Origin: Elusimicrobia bacterium RIFCSPLOWO2_12_FULL_59_9
Lineage (GTDB): Bacteria; Elusimicrobiota; Elusimicrobia; O2-12-FULL-59-9
DNA length: 16,229 bases
Direction of reading: 5' to 3'
Assembly (NCBI GenBank): GCA_001800185.1
Contig: MGUX01000038.1
Coordinates: 1 to 16,229 of the forward strand
How positions within the stretch are numbered: the first letter of the stretch is position 1; each line of letters starts with the position of its first letter. This document shows, in pieces, positions 7,582 through 16,229 of the stretch. The translations under genes and the position numbers were made by a program. The notes beneath the pieces are model-generated. The model was not told the origin of the DNA. It was given only the letters and a program-made list of their open reading frames with translations, and did no database searches.

Positions 7582-7603
7582 CCGCCGCGGCGACGAGCGG
7601 CGG
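7582..7603 (-). promoter_or_regulatory. Intercistronic hairpin at the NHL-gene ribosome binding site
   Basis: In the 31-nt gap between gatB and the NHL gene, the arms 7582-7588 (ccgccgc on plus) and 7597-7603 (gcggcgg) form a perfect 7-bp all-GC stem with an 8-nt loop. In the mRNA the 3' arm contains half of the GGAG Shine-Dalgarno (7580-7583), so the fold could reduce translation of the NHL gene or mark a processing point between the housekeeping and secreted sections. It is not followed by a U-run on the transcribed strand, so it is not a standard terminator. The structure is visible; its role is inferred. Confidence 0.4.
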
Positions 7604-7605
7604 CC

Positions 7606-9069
7606 TCACTTCAATATTTCCAAAATCAACTGGTTGACTTTGGCCGGGTTGGCCTTGCCCCGGGACTCCCGCATGACGGCCCCCACGATGGCGGCGACGG
7701 CGCGGGTTTTGCCGCCGCGCACGTCCGCGGCCGCTTTCTCATTCTCGCGGATGGCCGTCTCAATCCACTGCCGCAACAGACCGTCATCGGACACCTGCGA
7801 CAGGCCCGCCTCCGCGACGATGTCCCCGGCCGCGCGGCCGGTGCTCCACATCCGGCCGAAAACTTCCTTGGCCATTTTGCCGGAGATGCTCCCGTTTTCG
7901 ATGAGGGCCGTCAACGCGGCGAGATTCTCGGTCGAAACCGGGCTTTGAGCCACCTCCAGATTGCCGGCGTTCAAGCGGCCCAACAGCTCGGTCGTGATCC
8001 AGTTGGAGAGCAGCTTCGCGCTCGGCGGCGGCGTCTGGGAGCGCATGCCGCGCTCAAAATAATCCGCCAAAGCCCTCTGCGCCGTCAGCACGCCGATGTC
8101 GTAGGCGGATAGCCCGTATTCCTCGCGCAGCCTGCGGCGGCGGGCCTGGGGCAGCTCCGGCAGCTCGGCGCGGACCTCCTCCACCCACTTTGCGGAGATG
8201 GCCAGGGGCGGCAAATCCGGCTCGGGAAAATAGCGGTAATCGTGGGCCTCTTCCTTGGAGCGCATGCAGCGGGTCTGGCGCAGATCCGCGTCCCATAACC
8301 GGGTTTCCTGCGCCACCCGGCCGCCCGAGCCCAGCACCTTGGCCTGGCGCTCGATCTCGTATTCCAGCGCCGACTGCACGGCCTTAAAGGAGTTTAAATT
8401 TTTGACCTCGACTTTCACGCCCAGGCGGCCGCCGTGGTTTTCCTTGGGCCTGAGGGAGACGTTGGCGTCGCAGCGCATCTCGCCCTTTTCCATATCGCAC
8501 TTGGAAACCTCGACGTACTGGAGCACCGTCTTTAAGGTCGTCAGGTATTGGTAGGCCTCCGCGGGCGCTCCCAAGTCGGGTTTGGAGACTATCTCGATGA
8601 GCGGCACGCCGGCGCGGTTTAAGTCCACCAAGGAGCCGTCGAGCTTCTCGCCGCCGATGTCGTGCATCAGCTTTCCGGCGTCCTCCTCCATGTGAATTCT
8701 TTCCAAATTGATTTTCTTGACCCGGCCGTCCGCTTCGATTTCCAGCGCGCCGCCCAGGCCGTAAGGATGCTCGAACTGCGAAATTTGATAGCCCTTGGGG
8801 AGGTCGGGATAAAAATAGTTTTTCCGGGCGAACACCGAGCGCGGCGCGACCCGGCAATCGAGCGCCAAAGCCGCCCGGATCGCCAGTTGAACCGCCCGCC
8901 GGTTGAGCGCCGGCAGGGCGCCGGGCTGGCCCGTGCACACCGGGCAGACGTTGGAGTTGGCCGCGGCGCCGAAGCTCCTGGCCGAGCAGGCGCAAAAAAG
9001 CTTGCTTTCGGTCCCCAATTGAATGTGGACCTCCAGGCCGATGACCGTCTCAAATATCTCTGGGCTCAT
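7606..9069 (-). CDS. gatB: Asp/Glu-tRNA(Asn/Gln) amidotransferase subunit B
   Basis: A 487-residue GatB, full length. GatCAB turns mischarged Glu-tRNAGln and/or Asp-tRNAAsn into the correct aminoacyl-tRNA; GatB binds the tRNA and performs the ATP-dependent activation of the carboxylate. Visible signatures: VIGLEVHIQL at 9-18, a zinc-site cysteine set C26/C28 and C42/C45, YFYPDLPKGYQISQ at 85-98, HMEEDAGKLMHD at 126-137, and RSKEEAHDYRYFPEPDLPPL at 270-289. The C-terminal part (about 330-487) is the helical and YqeY-like tail that holds the tRNA. Its ATG lies 20 nt inside the Nudix gene and has only a weak Shine-Dalgarno, so coupling to that gene is likely. Which amide is made depends on whether GlnRS and AsnRS are encoded elsewhere. 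Confidence 0.97.
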   Translation of the reverse strand: MSPEIFETVIGLEVHIQLGTESKLFCACSARSFGAAANSNVCPVCTGQPGALPALNRRAVQLAIRAALALDCRVAPRSVFARKNYFYPDLPKGYQISQFEHPYGLGGALEIEADGRVKKINLERIHMEEDAGKLMHDIGGEKLDGSLVDLNRAGVPLIEIVSKPDLGAPAEAYQYLTTLKTVLQYVEVSKCDMEKGEMRCDANVSLRPKENHGGRLGVKVEVKNLNSFKAVQSALEYEIERQAKVLGSGGRVAQETRLWDADLRQTRCMRSKEEAHDYRYFPEPDLPPLAISAKWVEEVRAELPELPQARRRRLREEYGLSAYDIGVLTAQRALADYFERGMRSQTPPPSAKLLSNWITTELLGRLNAGNLEVAQSPVSTENLAALTALIENGSISGKMAKEVFGRMWSTGRAAGDIVAEAGLSQVSDDGLLRQWIETAIRENEKAAADVRGGKTRAVAAIVGAVMRESRGKANPAKVNQLILEILK

Positions 9070-9486
9070 CTTGTTCTTTGACGGAGCTCTGGATGCAGTC
9101 GAGCAATTGGTGGTCGCTCGGATAGCGCACCAGCTCGCGCGCCTTGGAGACGGCGCTCCAGCGCACGTCCAAAATCTCGGCCTCGTCGGGGTCTCCCACT
9201 CGCCAGCCCGAGCGCATCAGAAACCACTGCACCTTCTTGCGGACCCTGCGCCCCTGCCGCTGGAAAGCGTAGTTCACTTCCGACAGGGGCCGCAAGATGT
9301 GGCAGCGGTAGCCCGTCTCCTCCTCCACCTCGCGCAGGGCCGCCTGGCGGGGAGTCTCTCCCGGCTCGACGTGCCCTTTGGGAAACGTCCACACCTTCTC
9401 GCCCCGCAGGTTGCGCACCAACACGAGCAGAACGCGGCGCTCGTCCAAGACCACGCCGCCGGCCGAAAACTCCTCGGCGGGGGCGC

Positions 9487-10967
<1,481 letters not shown>

Positions 10968-10971
<4 letters not shown>

Positions 10972-11255
10972 TCCACCACCTTTTTGACCTTAAAAAACGG
11001 CCCTTCCTTGTCCGGGGCGTTGTCTAAGAGCGCGGCGGCGCCGGGAAAGAGGCGGACGGCGTCCTCGCGAAAAACGTCCTCGTCCCCCAAGACGCTGGCG
11101 GTCGGGTCCACGCGGCTGGTGTCCAGCCCCTTGATCTTCTCCACGTAGTCTAAAATTTGTCCAAGCTCTTTTCCGAAGCGCGTTTTTTCCGCCGCCGAAA
11201 TCTCCAGCCGGGCCAGAATCGCGACGTGCTCGATTTCCTTCTCAGACAGCGCCAT
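10968..11255 (-). CDS. gatC: Asp/Glu-tRNA(Asn/Gln) amidotransferase subunit C
   Basis: A 95-residue GatC, the small subunit that wraps around GatA and stabilises the GatA-GatB interface. The family pattern is visible as IEHVAILARLEI (8-19), LDTSRVDPTASV (44-55), VFREDAV (61-67) and the conserved tail NAPDKEGPFFKVKKVVE (79-95). An in-frame ATG further upstream (11315) would add 20 residues unlike GatC and overlapping the helicase gene. I chose ATG 11255 because it gives the family N-terminus, has GGAGG (11265-11269) 9 nt upstream, and begins 1 nt after the pcrA stop (TAAAATG). It overlaps gatA by 4 nt. Confidence 0.95.
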
Positions 11256-11256
11256 T

Positions 11257-13476
11257 TTAGGCCGCCTCCAGATTGGCGAAGCGCACGAGAAATTTCTTCG
11301 CCATGCCTCGATCAAAAAACACGGTCACCTTCATGGCCTCCCCCGAGCCGCTCTTGGAGATGACGCGCCCAAAACCGAACTCCGCGTGTTTGACGCGCTT
11401 TCCGATCCGGAATTGAGGGGGTCCCGAAGGCCCGCCGCCGGCTTGCGCGGAAACCGGCTCCAAATACGCGCCGGCGGACGGCTTGGCGCCCGGCGGGGGT
11501 GCAAAAGGCTTGCGGCTGCGCGGCCTGTTTTCCGCGGGATCGAGAAAGCCGGCTTCCAGAATGAAGCGCGAAGGCAGGTTGGAGTAAGACTGGCCGAAGA
11601 TGCGCCGCGTGGCGGCGTAGGTGAGAAAAAGCTCCTCTTTGGCCCGCGTCATGCCCACATAACACAAGCGCCTTTCCTCCTCCAGGTCCTCCTCCGAGGC
11701 CGCGCCCGCGCCGATGGGAAAGAGCCCTTCCTCCAAGCCGGTCAAATACACCACCGGGAACTCCAAGCCCTTGGCCAAATGGATGGTCATGAGCGTCACG
11801 CAGGCCCTTTCGTCGTCGTATTCGTCGGAAGGCGTCATCAGGGACACGTTCTCCAGGTATTGGCCCAAAGTCGGCGGCGTTTCCTTGGAAGTCCAGCGCT
11901 CCTCAAATTCCCTGACGCCGTTGACCAGCTCCTGCAGGTTCCCAAGCCGGGCCGCCTGCTCGGGGTCTTCCTCGGCCTCCTGCTCCAGAGCGTCCCAATA
12001 ACCGGAACGCTTTAAAATCCGCTCCATGAGCTGCGCGGCGCTCAAAGCGTCGAGCTCGGAGCGCAGCCCCTCGATGACGCCCACCAGCTCGCGCGCCGCG
12101 CGCGCGGCTCCGGGGGTGAGATTGGCGCAGACTCCGTTTTCCTGGCAGAGGGCCTCGTAGAGCGTCATGGATTTCGTTTCGGCCGATTTTTCGAGCGCCT
12201 GCTGGCTGGTCTTTCCGATGCCCCGGGAGGGCGCGTTTAAGACGCGGGCCAGGCTCACGGAATCCGACGGGTTTAAAACCACCCGCGCGTAGGCCAGGGC
12301 GTCCTTGATTTCTTTGCGCTCGTAAAAGCGGATCGCGCCGTAAATCCGGTACGGGATTTGGGCGTGGCTCAAGGCTTCCTCAAAGGACCGGCTCTGGGCG
12401 TTGGTGCGGTAAAAAATGGCGATTTCCCTGAGGCTTCGGCCGCGCTCCAAATGCTGCGATATCGCGCGGACGATCGCGTAAGCCTCCTCCGTCTCGTCGC
12501 GAAGCTCCCGCACCGTGACCGGCGCGCCGGCCGCCTTTTGAGTCCAGAGATTTTTGGGCTTGCGGTAGCGGTTATGGACGATGACGCGGTTGGCCGCCTC
12601 CAGGATATTGGGCGTCGAGCGGTAATTTTCCTCCAGCGCGACGATCCGGGCGTCGCTGAAATCCCGGTCGAACTCCATGATGTTGCGGATGTCGGCGCCC
12701 CGCCACTGATAGATCGACTGGTCCATGTCGCCGACGGCGCATAAATTCTTGTGCTTGGAGGAGAGGGATTTGGTCAGCACGTACTGGGAGTGATTGGTGT
12801 CCTGGTACTCATCGACCAAAACGTGCAGAAAAAGATCCTGATAATAATCCCGGACCGCCGGATAATCCCGCAGCAGAAAAACGGTCTTGATCAGCAGATC
12901 GCCGAAATCAAGGGCGGCGGCCCGATCCAGCCGCTCCTGGTATTTTTTGTAAACCTGGGCGACCGTTTGCCGGAAAGGGTCCTGGGCCGTCATGGCGTGG
13001 ATGGCGTAGGAATCCGCGTCCAAAAGATCGTCTTTGGCGCGGGAGATGAGGTTGACGAAGAGGCTGGCCTTGTTTTTATGCGGCTCGAAAACGGCGTCCT
13101 TCAAGATGGAGGACACCAGCTTCTTTTGGTCGTCCTGATCGTAAATGGTGAAATAGCGGCTGAGCTTTAAAAGCGGGGCGTGCTGCCTCAAAAGCCGGCA
13201 TCCCAGCGAGTGAAAGGTGTGCATCCAGACGGCCTGCCCGCCTCCGGGCGACAGGACGCTCAAACGGCGGCGCATTTCCTGGGCCGCCTTGTTGGTGAAA
13301 GTCACCGCTAAAATACGGCCGGGGGCCACGCCGCTGTCCAAAAGCCGCGCGATGCGGTGCGTGATGACGCGCGTTTTTCCGGTCCCGGCGCCCGCCACCA
13401 CCAACAGCGGGCCGCCCGCGTGTTCCGCGGCCTCTTTTTGCTGCGGGTTTAAATCCGGCGTATAAGGCAAGCTCAT
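11257..13476 (-). CDS. pcrA: UvrD/PcrA-type superfamily 1 DNA helicase
   Basis: A 739-residue 3'-5' SF1A helicase for nucleotide excision repair, mismatch repair or clearing recombinase and replication blocks. Motifs run in order: Q-motif region LNPQQKEAAE (9-18), Walker A AGAGTGKT (28-35, K34), TFTNKAA motif Ia (59-65), Walker B VDEYQD (221-226), motif III GDMDQSIYQWRGA (249-261), LEENYRST motif IV (281-288), TIHLAKGLEFPVV motif V (564-576) and YVGMTRAKEEL motif VI (606-616). The C-terminal 50 residues (690-739) form the Tudor-like domain that in PcrA/UvrD contacts RNA polymerase. The ATG overlaps the upstream methyltransferase stop by 4 nt (ATGA) and has no good Shine-Dalgarno of its own. 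PcrA and UvrD cannot be separated by sequence alone; RecB-like and Rep are less likely given the Tudor-like end. Confidence 0.95.
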   Translation of the reverse strand: MSLPYTPDLNPQQKEAAEHAGGPLLVVAGAGTGKTRVITHRIARLLDSGVAPGRILAVTFTNKAAQEMRRRLSVLSPGGGQAVWMHTFHSLGCRLLRQHAPLLKLSRYFTIYDQDDQKKLVSSILKDAVFEPHKNKASLFVNLISRAKDDLLDADSYAIHAMTAQDPFRQTVAQVYKKYQERLDRAAALDFGDLLIKTVFLLRDYPAVRDYYQDLFLHVLVDEYQDTNHSQYVLTKSLSSKHKNLCAVGDMDQSIYQWRGADIRNIMEFDRDFSDARIVALEENYRSTPNILEAANRVIVHNRYRKPKNLWTQKAAGAPVTVRELRDETEEAYAIVRAISQHLERGRSLREIAIFYRTNAQSRSFEEALSHAQIPYRIYGAIRFYERKEIKDALAYARVVLNPSDSVSLARVLNAPSRGIGKTSQQALEKSAETKSMTLYEALCQENGVCANLTPGAARAARELVGVIEGLRSELDALSAAQLMERILKRSGYWDALEQEAEEDPEQAARLGNLQELVNGVREFEERWTSKETPPTLGQYLENVSLMTPSDEYDDERACVTLMTIHLAKGLEFPVVYLTGLEEGLFPIGAGAASEEDLEEERRLCYVGMTRAKEELFLTYAATRRIFGQSYSNLPSRFILEAGFLDPAENRPRSRKPFAPPPGAKPSAGAYLEPVSAQAGGGPSGPPQFRIGKRVKHAEFGFGRVISKSGSGEAMKVTVFFDRGMAKKFLVRFANLEAA

Positions 13477-14876
13477 AGCAATGAAAGTTGGAGGGCGGCT
13501 TCAAAATGGTCCGTATGCGGGAACAAATCGAACGCTTCAATCTTATCCATTTTATAACATTGACTAAGGGCTTTCAAATCCGCCGGCAGAAGCTTGGGAT
13601 TGCAGGAAACATAGATTAAAAATCGCGGCCGGATGGCCAAAAGGGCTTTTAAAACGCCGGGATGAAGGCCCGAGCGCGGAGGGTCGAACACCGCCGTCCA
13701 GTCTTGGCCGCCGCCCGCCGATTCCCCGGGAAAGAAACGGGCCATGCTCCCGAAATTCAAAAAAGCCTCCGCCTTTTCGGGATAAAATTCCGCGTTGGCG
13801 ATGCCATTGAGAAGCGCGTTGCGCCGGGCGTCGGCGACCGCGTCCGGATGGATTTCCACCCCGACGACTTTTTCCACGGAGCGCGCCAGAGTCAGGCTGA
13901 TGCCCCCGCCGCCGCAATAAAGGTCCAGCACCCGCCGCGCCGCCGAGTCCTCAACCCAGCCGCGCAGGACGGCGTAGAGCTCCTGCGCGCCGCGGCTGTT
14001 GGTCTGAAAAAAAGAGTGCGGCGAAATCCGAAAAACCAAATCCCCCATGCGCTCCTCGATATAGCCCGGTCCGGAGAGCGTTTTGAGCGTGTCGGAAACG
14101 GCCGTGTCGGCCAGTTTGGCGTTTTCGCCCCACAATACCGTCGCCCCCGGACAAGCCTCCAGCGCCGCCTCGGCGAAGCTCTTTTGGAGGCCCTCCACGG
14201 CCTCCGGGCTCAACCCGCCCGCTGCCGCCACCAAAATCACCATCATCTGCCCCGTGTTTTTTCCTTCGCGCAGCACCAGGTGCCTTAAAAAGCCGCTATG
14301 CGTCTTGGAGTCGTACGCCGGCAGGCTCTCCCGGCCGGCCCAGGTCCGCGCCGCTTCCAGCAGCGCGCCCGCGCGGGGAGAAAAAATGCGGCACTCCCGC
14401 ATGTTGAGAGTGTAGTCCCATCTTTTTCTTTTTTTAAAGCCCAGCACTAGGCCGGCTGGTTGGGGGGCCCCCACTGGGACCGGGACCTGAGGCCCCGGCA
14501 CATGAAGCGCCGGAGACGCTGATCCGGGACCGCCGGCGTCGCGCGCTTCTGGCGCTCCCTTCGTCCCTTGCCTCTGGCAAGGGATACCCGAAACTCCGTG
14601 AAGGGTGCCGCCTTCCGGCGAGCCGCCGTCCGGCCGGACCCGGCCGAAGGAAAACTCCACCTTGTTGCGGTAATGCCATATGTCCGGCGAGGGGCGGACC
14701 CGCACGGGAGCCGTCCAGCCGATGGCCTCCAAATAACCCGCCAGCGTCCGCGCTTTTTCCTCAAGCTGGCGCGGATAAGCCCAATCCTGATGAGCGCAGC
14801 CGCCGCACTCGCCGAAGTGAGAGCACATCTCCGCGATCGGAGCGGGCGCGGTCATACGTTGAACTTGAAAAAGCAT
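13473..14876 (-). CDS. RlmC/RlmD/TrmA-family RNA uracil-5-methyltransferase
   Basis: A 467-residue SAM-dependent m5U methyltransferase. The iron-sulfur cysteines are C18, C24, C27 (CSHFGECGGC) and C162 (MRECRIF). The SAM loop is VLDLYCGGGGISL (316-328), FFQTN lies at 289-293, DPPRSGL at 398-404, nucleophile C425 is in YVSCNP, and the likely base is E459. All catalytic parts are present. There is no N-terminal TRAM domain, so it resembles RlmC more than RlmD in layout; the target uridine is unknown. Residues about 84-142 are a Pro/Gly/Ala-rich insertion not expected in the family (see findings). Start: ATG 14876 has GGAG 4 nt upstream and overlaps ychF by 25 nt. ATG 14855 (M8) would give an ATGA overlap and is a fair alternative. 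It overlaps pcrA by 4 nt. Confidence 0.9.
   Translation of the reverse strand: MLFQVQRMTAPAPIAEMCSHFGECGGCAHQDWAYPRQLEEKARTLAGYLEAIGWTAPVRVRPSPDIWHYRNKVEFSFGRVRPDGGSPEGGTLHGVSGIPCQRQGTKGAPEARDAGGPGSASPALHVPGPQVPVPVGAPQPAGLVLGFKKRKRWDYTLNMRECRIFSPRAGALLEAARTWAGRESLPAYDSKTHSGFLRHLVLREGKNTGQMMVILVAAAGGLSPEAVEGLQKSFAEAALEACPGATVLWGENAKLADTAVSDTLKTLSGPGYIEERMGDLVFRISPHSFFQTNSRGAQELYAVLRGWVEDSAARRVLDLYCGGGGISLTLARSVEKVVGVEIHPDAVADARRNALLNGIANAEFYPEKAEAFLNFGSMARFFPGESAGGGQDWTAVFDPPRSGLHPGVLKALLAIRPRFLIYVSCNPKLLPADLKALSQCYKMDKIEAFDLFPHTDHFEAALQLSLL
14564..14584. repeat. Perfect 9-bp palindrome inside the methyltransferase gene
   Basis: The arms TCCCTTGCC (14564-14572) and GGCAAGGGA (14576-14584) are exact inverted repeats with a 3-nt loop. 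They lie wholly inside codons 98-105 of the uracil methyltransferase and keep its frame. The palindrome sits in the low-complexity insertion (about 14451-14627), which also contains the perfect 10-bp palindrome GGGGGCCCCC at 14463-14472. No second copy was seen in this window. Confidence 0.7.
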
Positions 14877-15922
14877 ACGTCTCCGTCGCGGACGACATAC
14901 TCCTTACCTTCCGAACGGATGAGGCCCTTTTCCCGCAAGGCCGGCTCGGAGCGGTGCTTCTCGATGTCCTTAAAAGAATATATATCGGCGCGGATGAAAC
15001 CCTTTTCAAAATCCGAGTGGATGCGGCCGGCGGCCTGGGGGGCCCGCATGCCCTCGACGATGGTCCATGCGTGGGTCTCCGTGGGTCCGGCGGTGAAAAA
15101 GTGCAGCAGTCTCAAAAGCCGCGTCGCGGCGACGATCACCCTCTCCAGGCCGGTTTGCTCCAACCCCATCTCCTTGAGAAACTGCGGCCGGTCGGATTCG
15201 GACAGTTGGATGATCTCGTGCTCGAGCTTGCCGCACAGAGTCACGCAGCCGGCCTTCTCCTTGGCCGCCATTTCTTCCAGCGGCTTCGCCGCCTCCGGCG
15301 ACGGGGCCTCGTCGCAGTTGCCGATATAAAGCACCGGCTTGGCGCTCAAAAGCGCGAAGGCCTTTAAATCCTCATCCGCGATTCCCAAGGAGCGGGCCGG
15401 CTGCCCGGCCTCCAGCCCCACCCGCACTTTCTCCAAAATATCCATGCGTCTCTGGGCGGCTTTATCCCCCGACTTGGCCGGGCCCCTGTATTTTTCCGCC
15501 TGGCGCTCCACCGACTGAAGGTCGGACAGAATGAGCTCGGTGTTGATGATTTCCGCGTCTCTTAAAGGGTCGACGCCTCCCAAGGTGTGCACGACGTCGG
15601 GATCGGCGAAGAGCCGGACCATGTGGGCGATGGCGTCGACTTCGCGGATGTGGGACAAAAACTTGTTGCCCAAGCCCTCTCCCTGGCTGGCCCCGCGCAC
15701 CAGCCCCGCGATGTCCACGAACTTCACGTAGGCCGGGACCGTTTTTTTGGACGAAAAGATCCCCGTGAGCGTCTGCAGGCGGCTGTCCGGAACGCTGACC
15801 ACGCCCACGTTGGGATCGATGGTCGTGAAGGGATAATTGGACGAAGCCGCGTGCCCCGAGGTGAGGGCGTTGAACAGCGTTGATTTTCCGACGTTGGGCA
15901 AGCCGACGATTCCTATTTCCAT
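14852..15922 (-). CDS. ychF: Ribosome-binding ATPase YchF (OLA1 family)
   Basis: A 356-residue Obg-family P-loop protein that prefers ATP and acts at the ribosome, with links to stress and redox responses. Motifs: G1 GLPNVGKS (7-14), switch I region around TTIDPNVG (33-40), G3 DIAGL (70-74), then RGASQGEGLGNKFL (76-89) and the YchF-type G4 NCDE (202-205). The glutamate in place of NKxD explains ATP over GTP preference in the family. The C-terminal TGS domain spans about 273-356 (FFTAGPTETHAWT; RIHSDFEKGFIRADI). A longer in-frame start at 16102 exists, but the true start is ATG 15922: it gives the exact family N-terminus and has AGGA 5 nt upstream. The gene begins 19 nt after the partial methyltransferase gene and overlaps the next one by 25 nt. 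Confidence 0.97.
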   Translation of the reverse strand: MEIGIVGLPNVGKSTLFNALTSGHAASSNYPFTTIDPNVGVVSVPDSRLQTLTGIFSSKKTVPAYVKFVDIAGLVRGASQGEGLGNKFLSHIREVDAIAHMVRLFADPDVVHTLGGVDPLRDAEIINTELILSDLQSVERQAEKYRGPAKSGDKAAQRRMDILEKVRVGLEAGQPARSLGIADEDLKAFALLSAKPVLYIGNCDEAPSPEAAKPLEEMAAKEKAGCVTLCGKLEHEIIQLSESDRPQFLKEMGLEQTGLERVIVAATRLLRLLHFFTAGPTETHAWTIVEGMRAPQAAGRIHSDFEKGFIRADIYSFKDIEKHRSEPALREKGLIRSEGKEYVVRDGDVCFFKFNV

Positions 15923-15941
15923 GATTATCCTATTTTGAAAT

Positions 15942-16229
15942 TCATCGCAGCCGGTCGAGCCGCGCGGCGAGCTCCACATGCGCCGTCTGCGGGAATAAAT
16001 CCACCGGCTGAACCTCTTTAAGCGCGTAGCCCCGGTCGGCCAAGCGCCGCGCGTCGCGGGCGAAGGAGGCGGGGTCGCAGGAAACATAGATGATGCGCGC
16101 AAATTCGCGCCGCGCCAGCCGCTCCAGCGCCAAAGGGCTCAAGCCCGAGCGCGGCGGGTCCAGCAGCGCCGCGGTTTGCCCGGGGGATTTCAAGGAGGAA
16201 CCAGGAGGGCGCTTCAAAAAATCCTCCAC
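15942..16229 (-). CDS. Uracil-5-methyltransferase family protein, C-terminal part only
   Basis: The last 95 residues of a second RlmC/RlmD/TrmA-family methyltransferase; the gene runs off the right edge, so the start is outside the window. The GTG at the edge (16229) reads in frame but is most likely an internal valine. Visible motifs are LLDPPRSGL (22-30), the nucleophile C51 in YVSCDP and the C-terminal LFPQTAHVELAARL with the likely catalytic base E86 (numbering from the edge). Both catalytic residues are intact. It differs clearly from the full-length family member at 13473-14876, so these are diverged paralogues probably modifying different RNA positions, not a recent duplication. It is the first visible gene of the minus-strand train, 19 nt before ychF. 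Confidence 0.88.
   Translation of the reverse strand: MEDFLKRPPGSSLKSPGQTAALLDPPRSGLSPLALERLARREFARIIYVSCDPASFARDARRLADRGYALKEVQPVDLFPQTAHVELAARLDRLR

Noticed and set aside
11256..11315. 20-codon N-terminal extension of gatC.
   Set aside because: Overlaps the pcrA Tudor-like domain codons and is unlike GatC; the downstream ATG has a Shine-Dalgarno and the family N-terminus.
15923..16102. 60-codon N-terminal extension of ychF.
   Set aside because: Arg/Ser/Pro-rich shadow of the partial methyltransferase gene; YchF starts at MEIGIVGLPNVGKS with a good ribosome site.

Overview
The window comes from a GC-rich (about 60% by eye), probably Gram-negative bacterium. Two proteins carry Sec-type signal peptides and no Gram-positive anchors, and the rest are bacterial housekeeping families. 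A complete gatCAB set suggests an organism that makes Gln-tRNAGln and/or Asn-tRNAAsn by transamidation. The phylum cannot be fixed from the sequence alone; an under-sampled GC-rich lineage would fit, but that is only an impression.

Layout. Bases 1-177 hold no gene I can support. A near-consensus sigma70-type promoter at 178-206 then drives a small plus-strand toxin-antitoxin cassette: an AbrB-fold VapB antitoxin (213-446) and an overlapping PIN-domain VapC toxin (430-849). The promoter sits so close to the vapB ATG that the transcript is probably leaderless. Between vapC and the convergent glgP lies a hairpin (863-893) resembling the REP-like palindromes linked to RAYT/IS200-like transposases.

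Everything from 916 to the right edge is on the minus strand and reads as one tightly packed gene train. In transcription order (right to left) it contains: the C-terminal part of a RlmC/RlmD/TrmA-type uracil-5 methyltransferase, ychF, a second full-length methyltransferase of that family with an odd palindrome-bearing insertion, pcrA/uvrD helicase, gatC, gatA, a Nudix hydrolase, gatB, a 1171-residue secreted NHL-propeller/FN3/transglutaminase-like/TPR protein, a small secreted TPR-like partner, and a glycogen phosphorylase. Neighbours overlap (4, 20, 25 or 31 nt) or are 1-31 nt apart, so transcription as one or a few operons and translational coupling are likely.

How the genes relate. The right half is translation and genome upkeep: RNA methylation, a ribosome-associated ATPase, tRNA amidotransferase and a repair helicase. 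The left half is different. It pairs a large secreted multidomain protein, which has an apparently intact Cys-His-Glu triad, with a translationally coupled small exported protein, followed by glgP. That trio is the best candidate for an undescribed module, although its function is unknown. The Nudix gene embedded in gatCAB and the leaderless vapBC are secondary points of interest.
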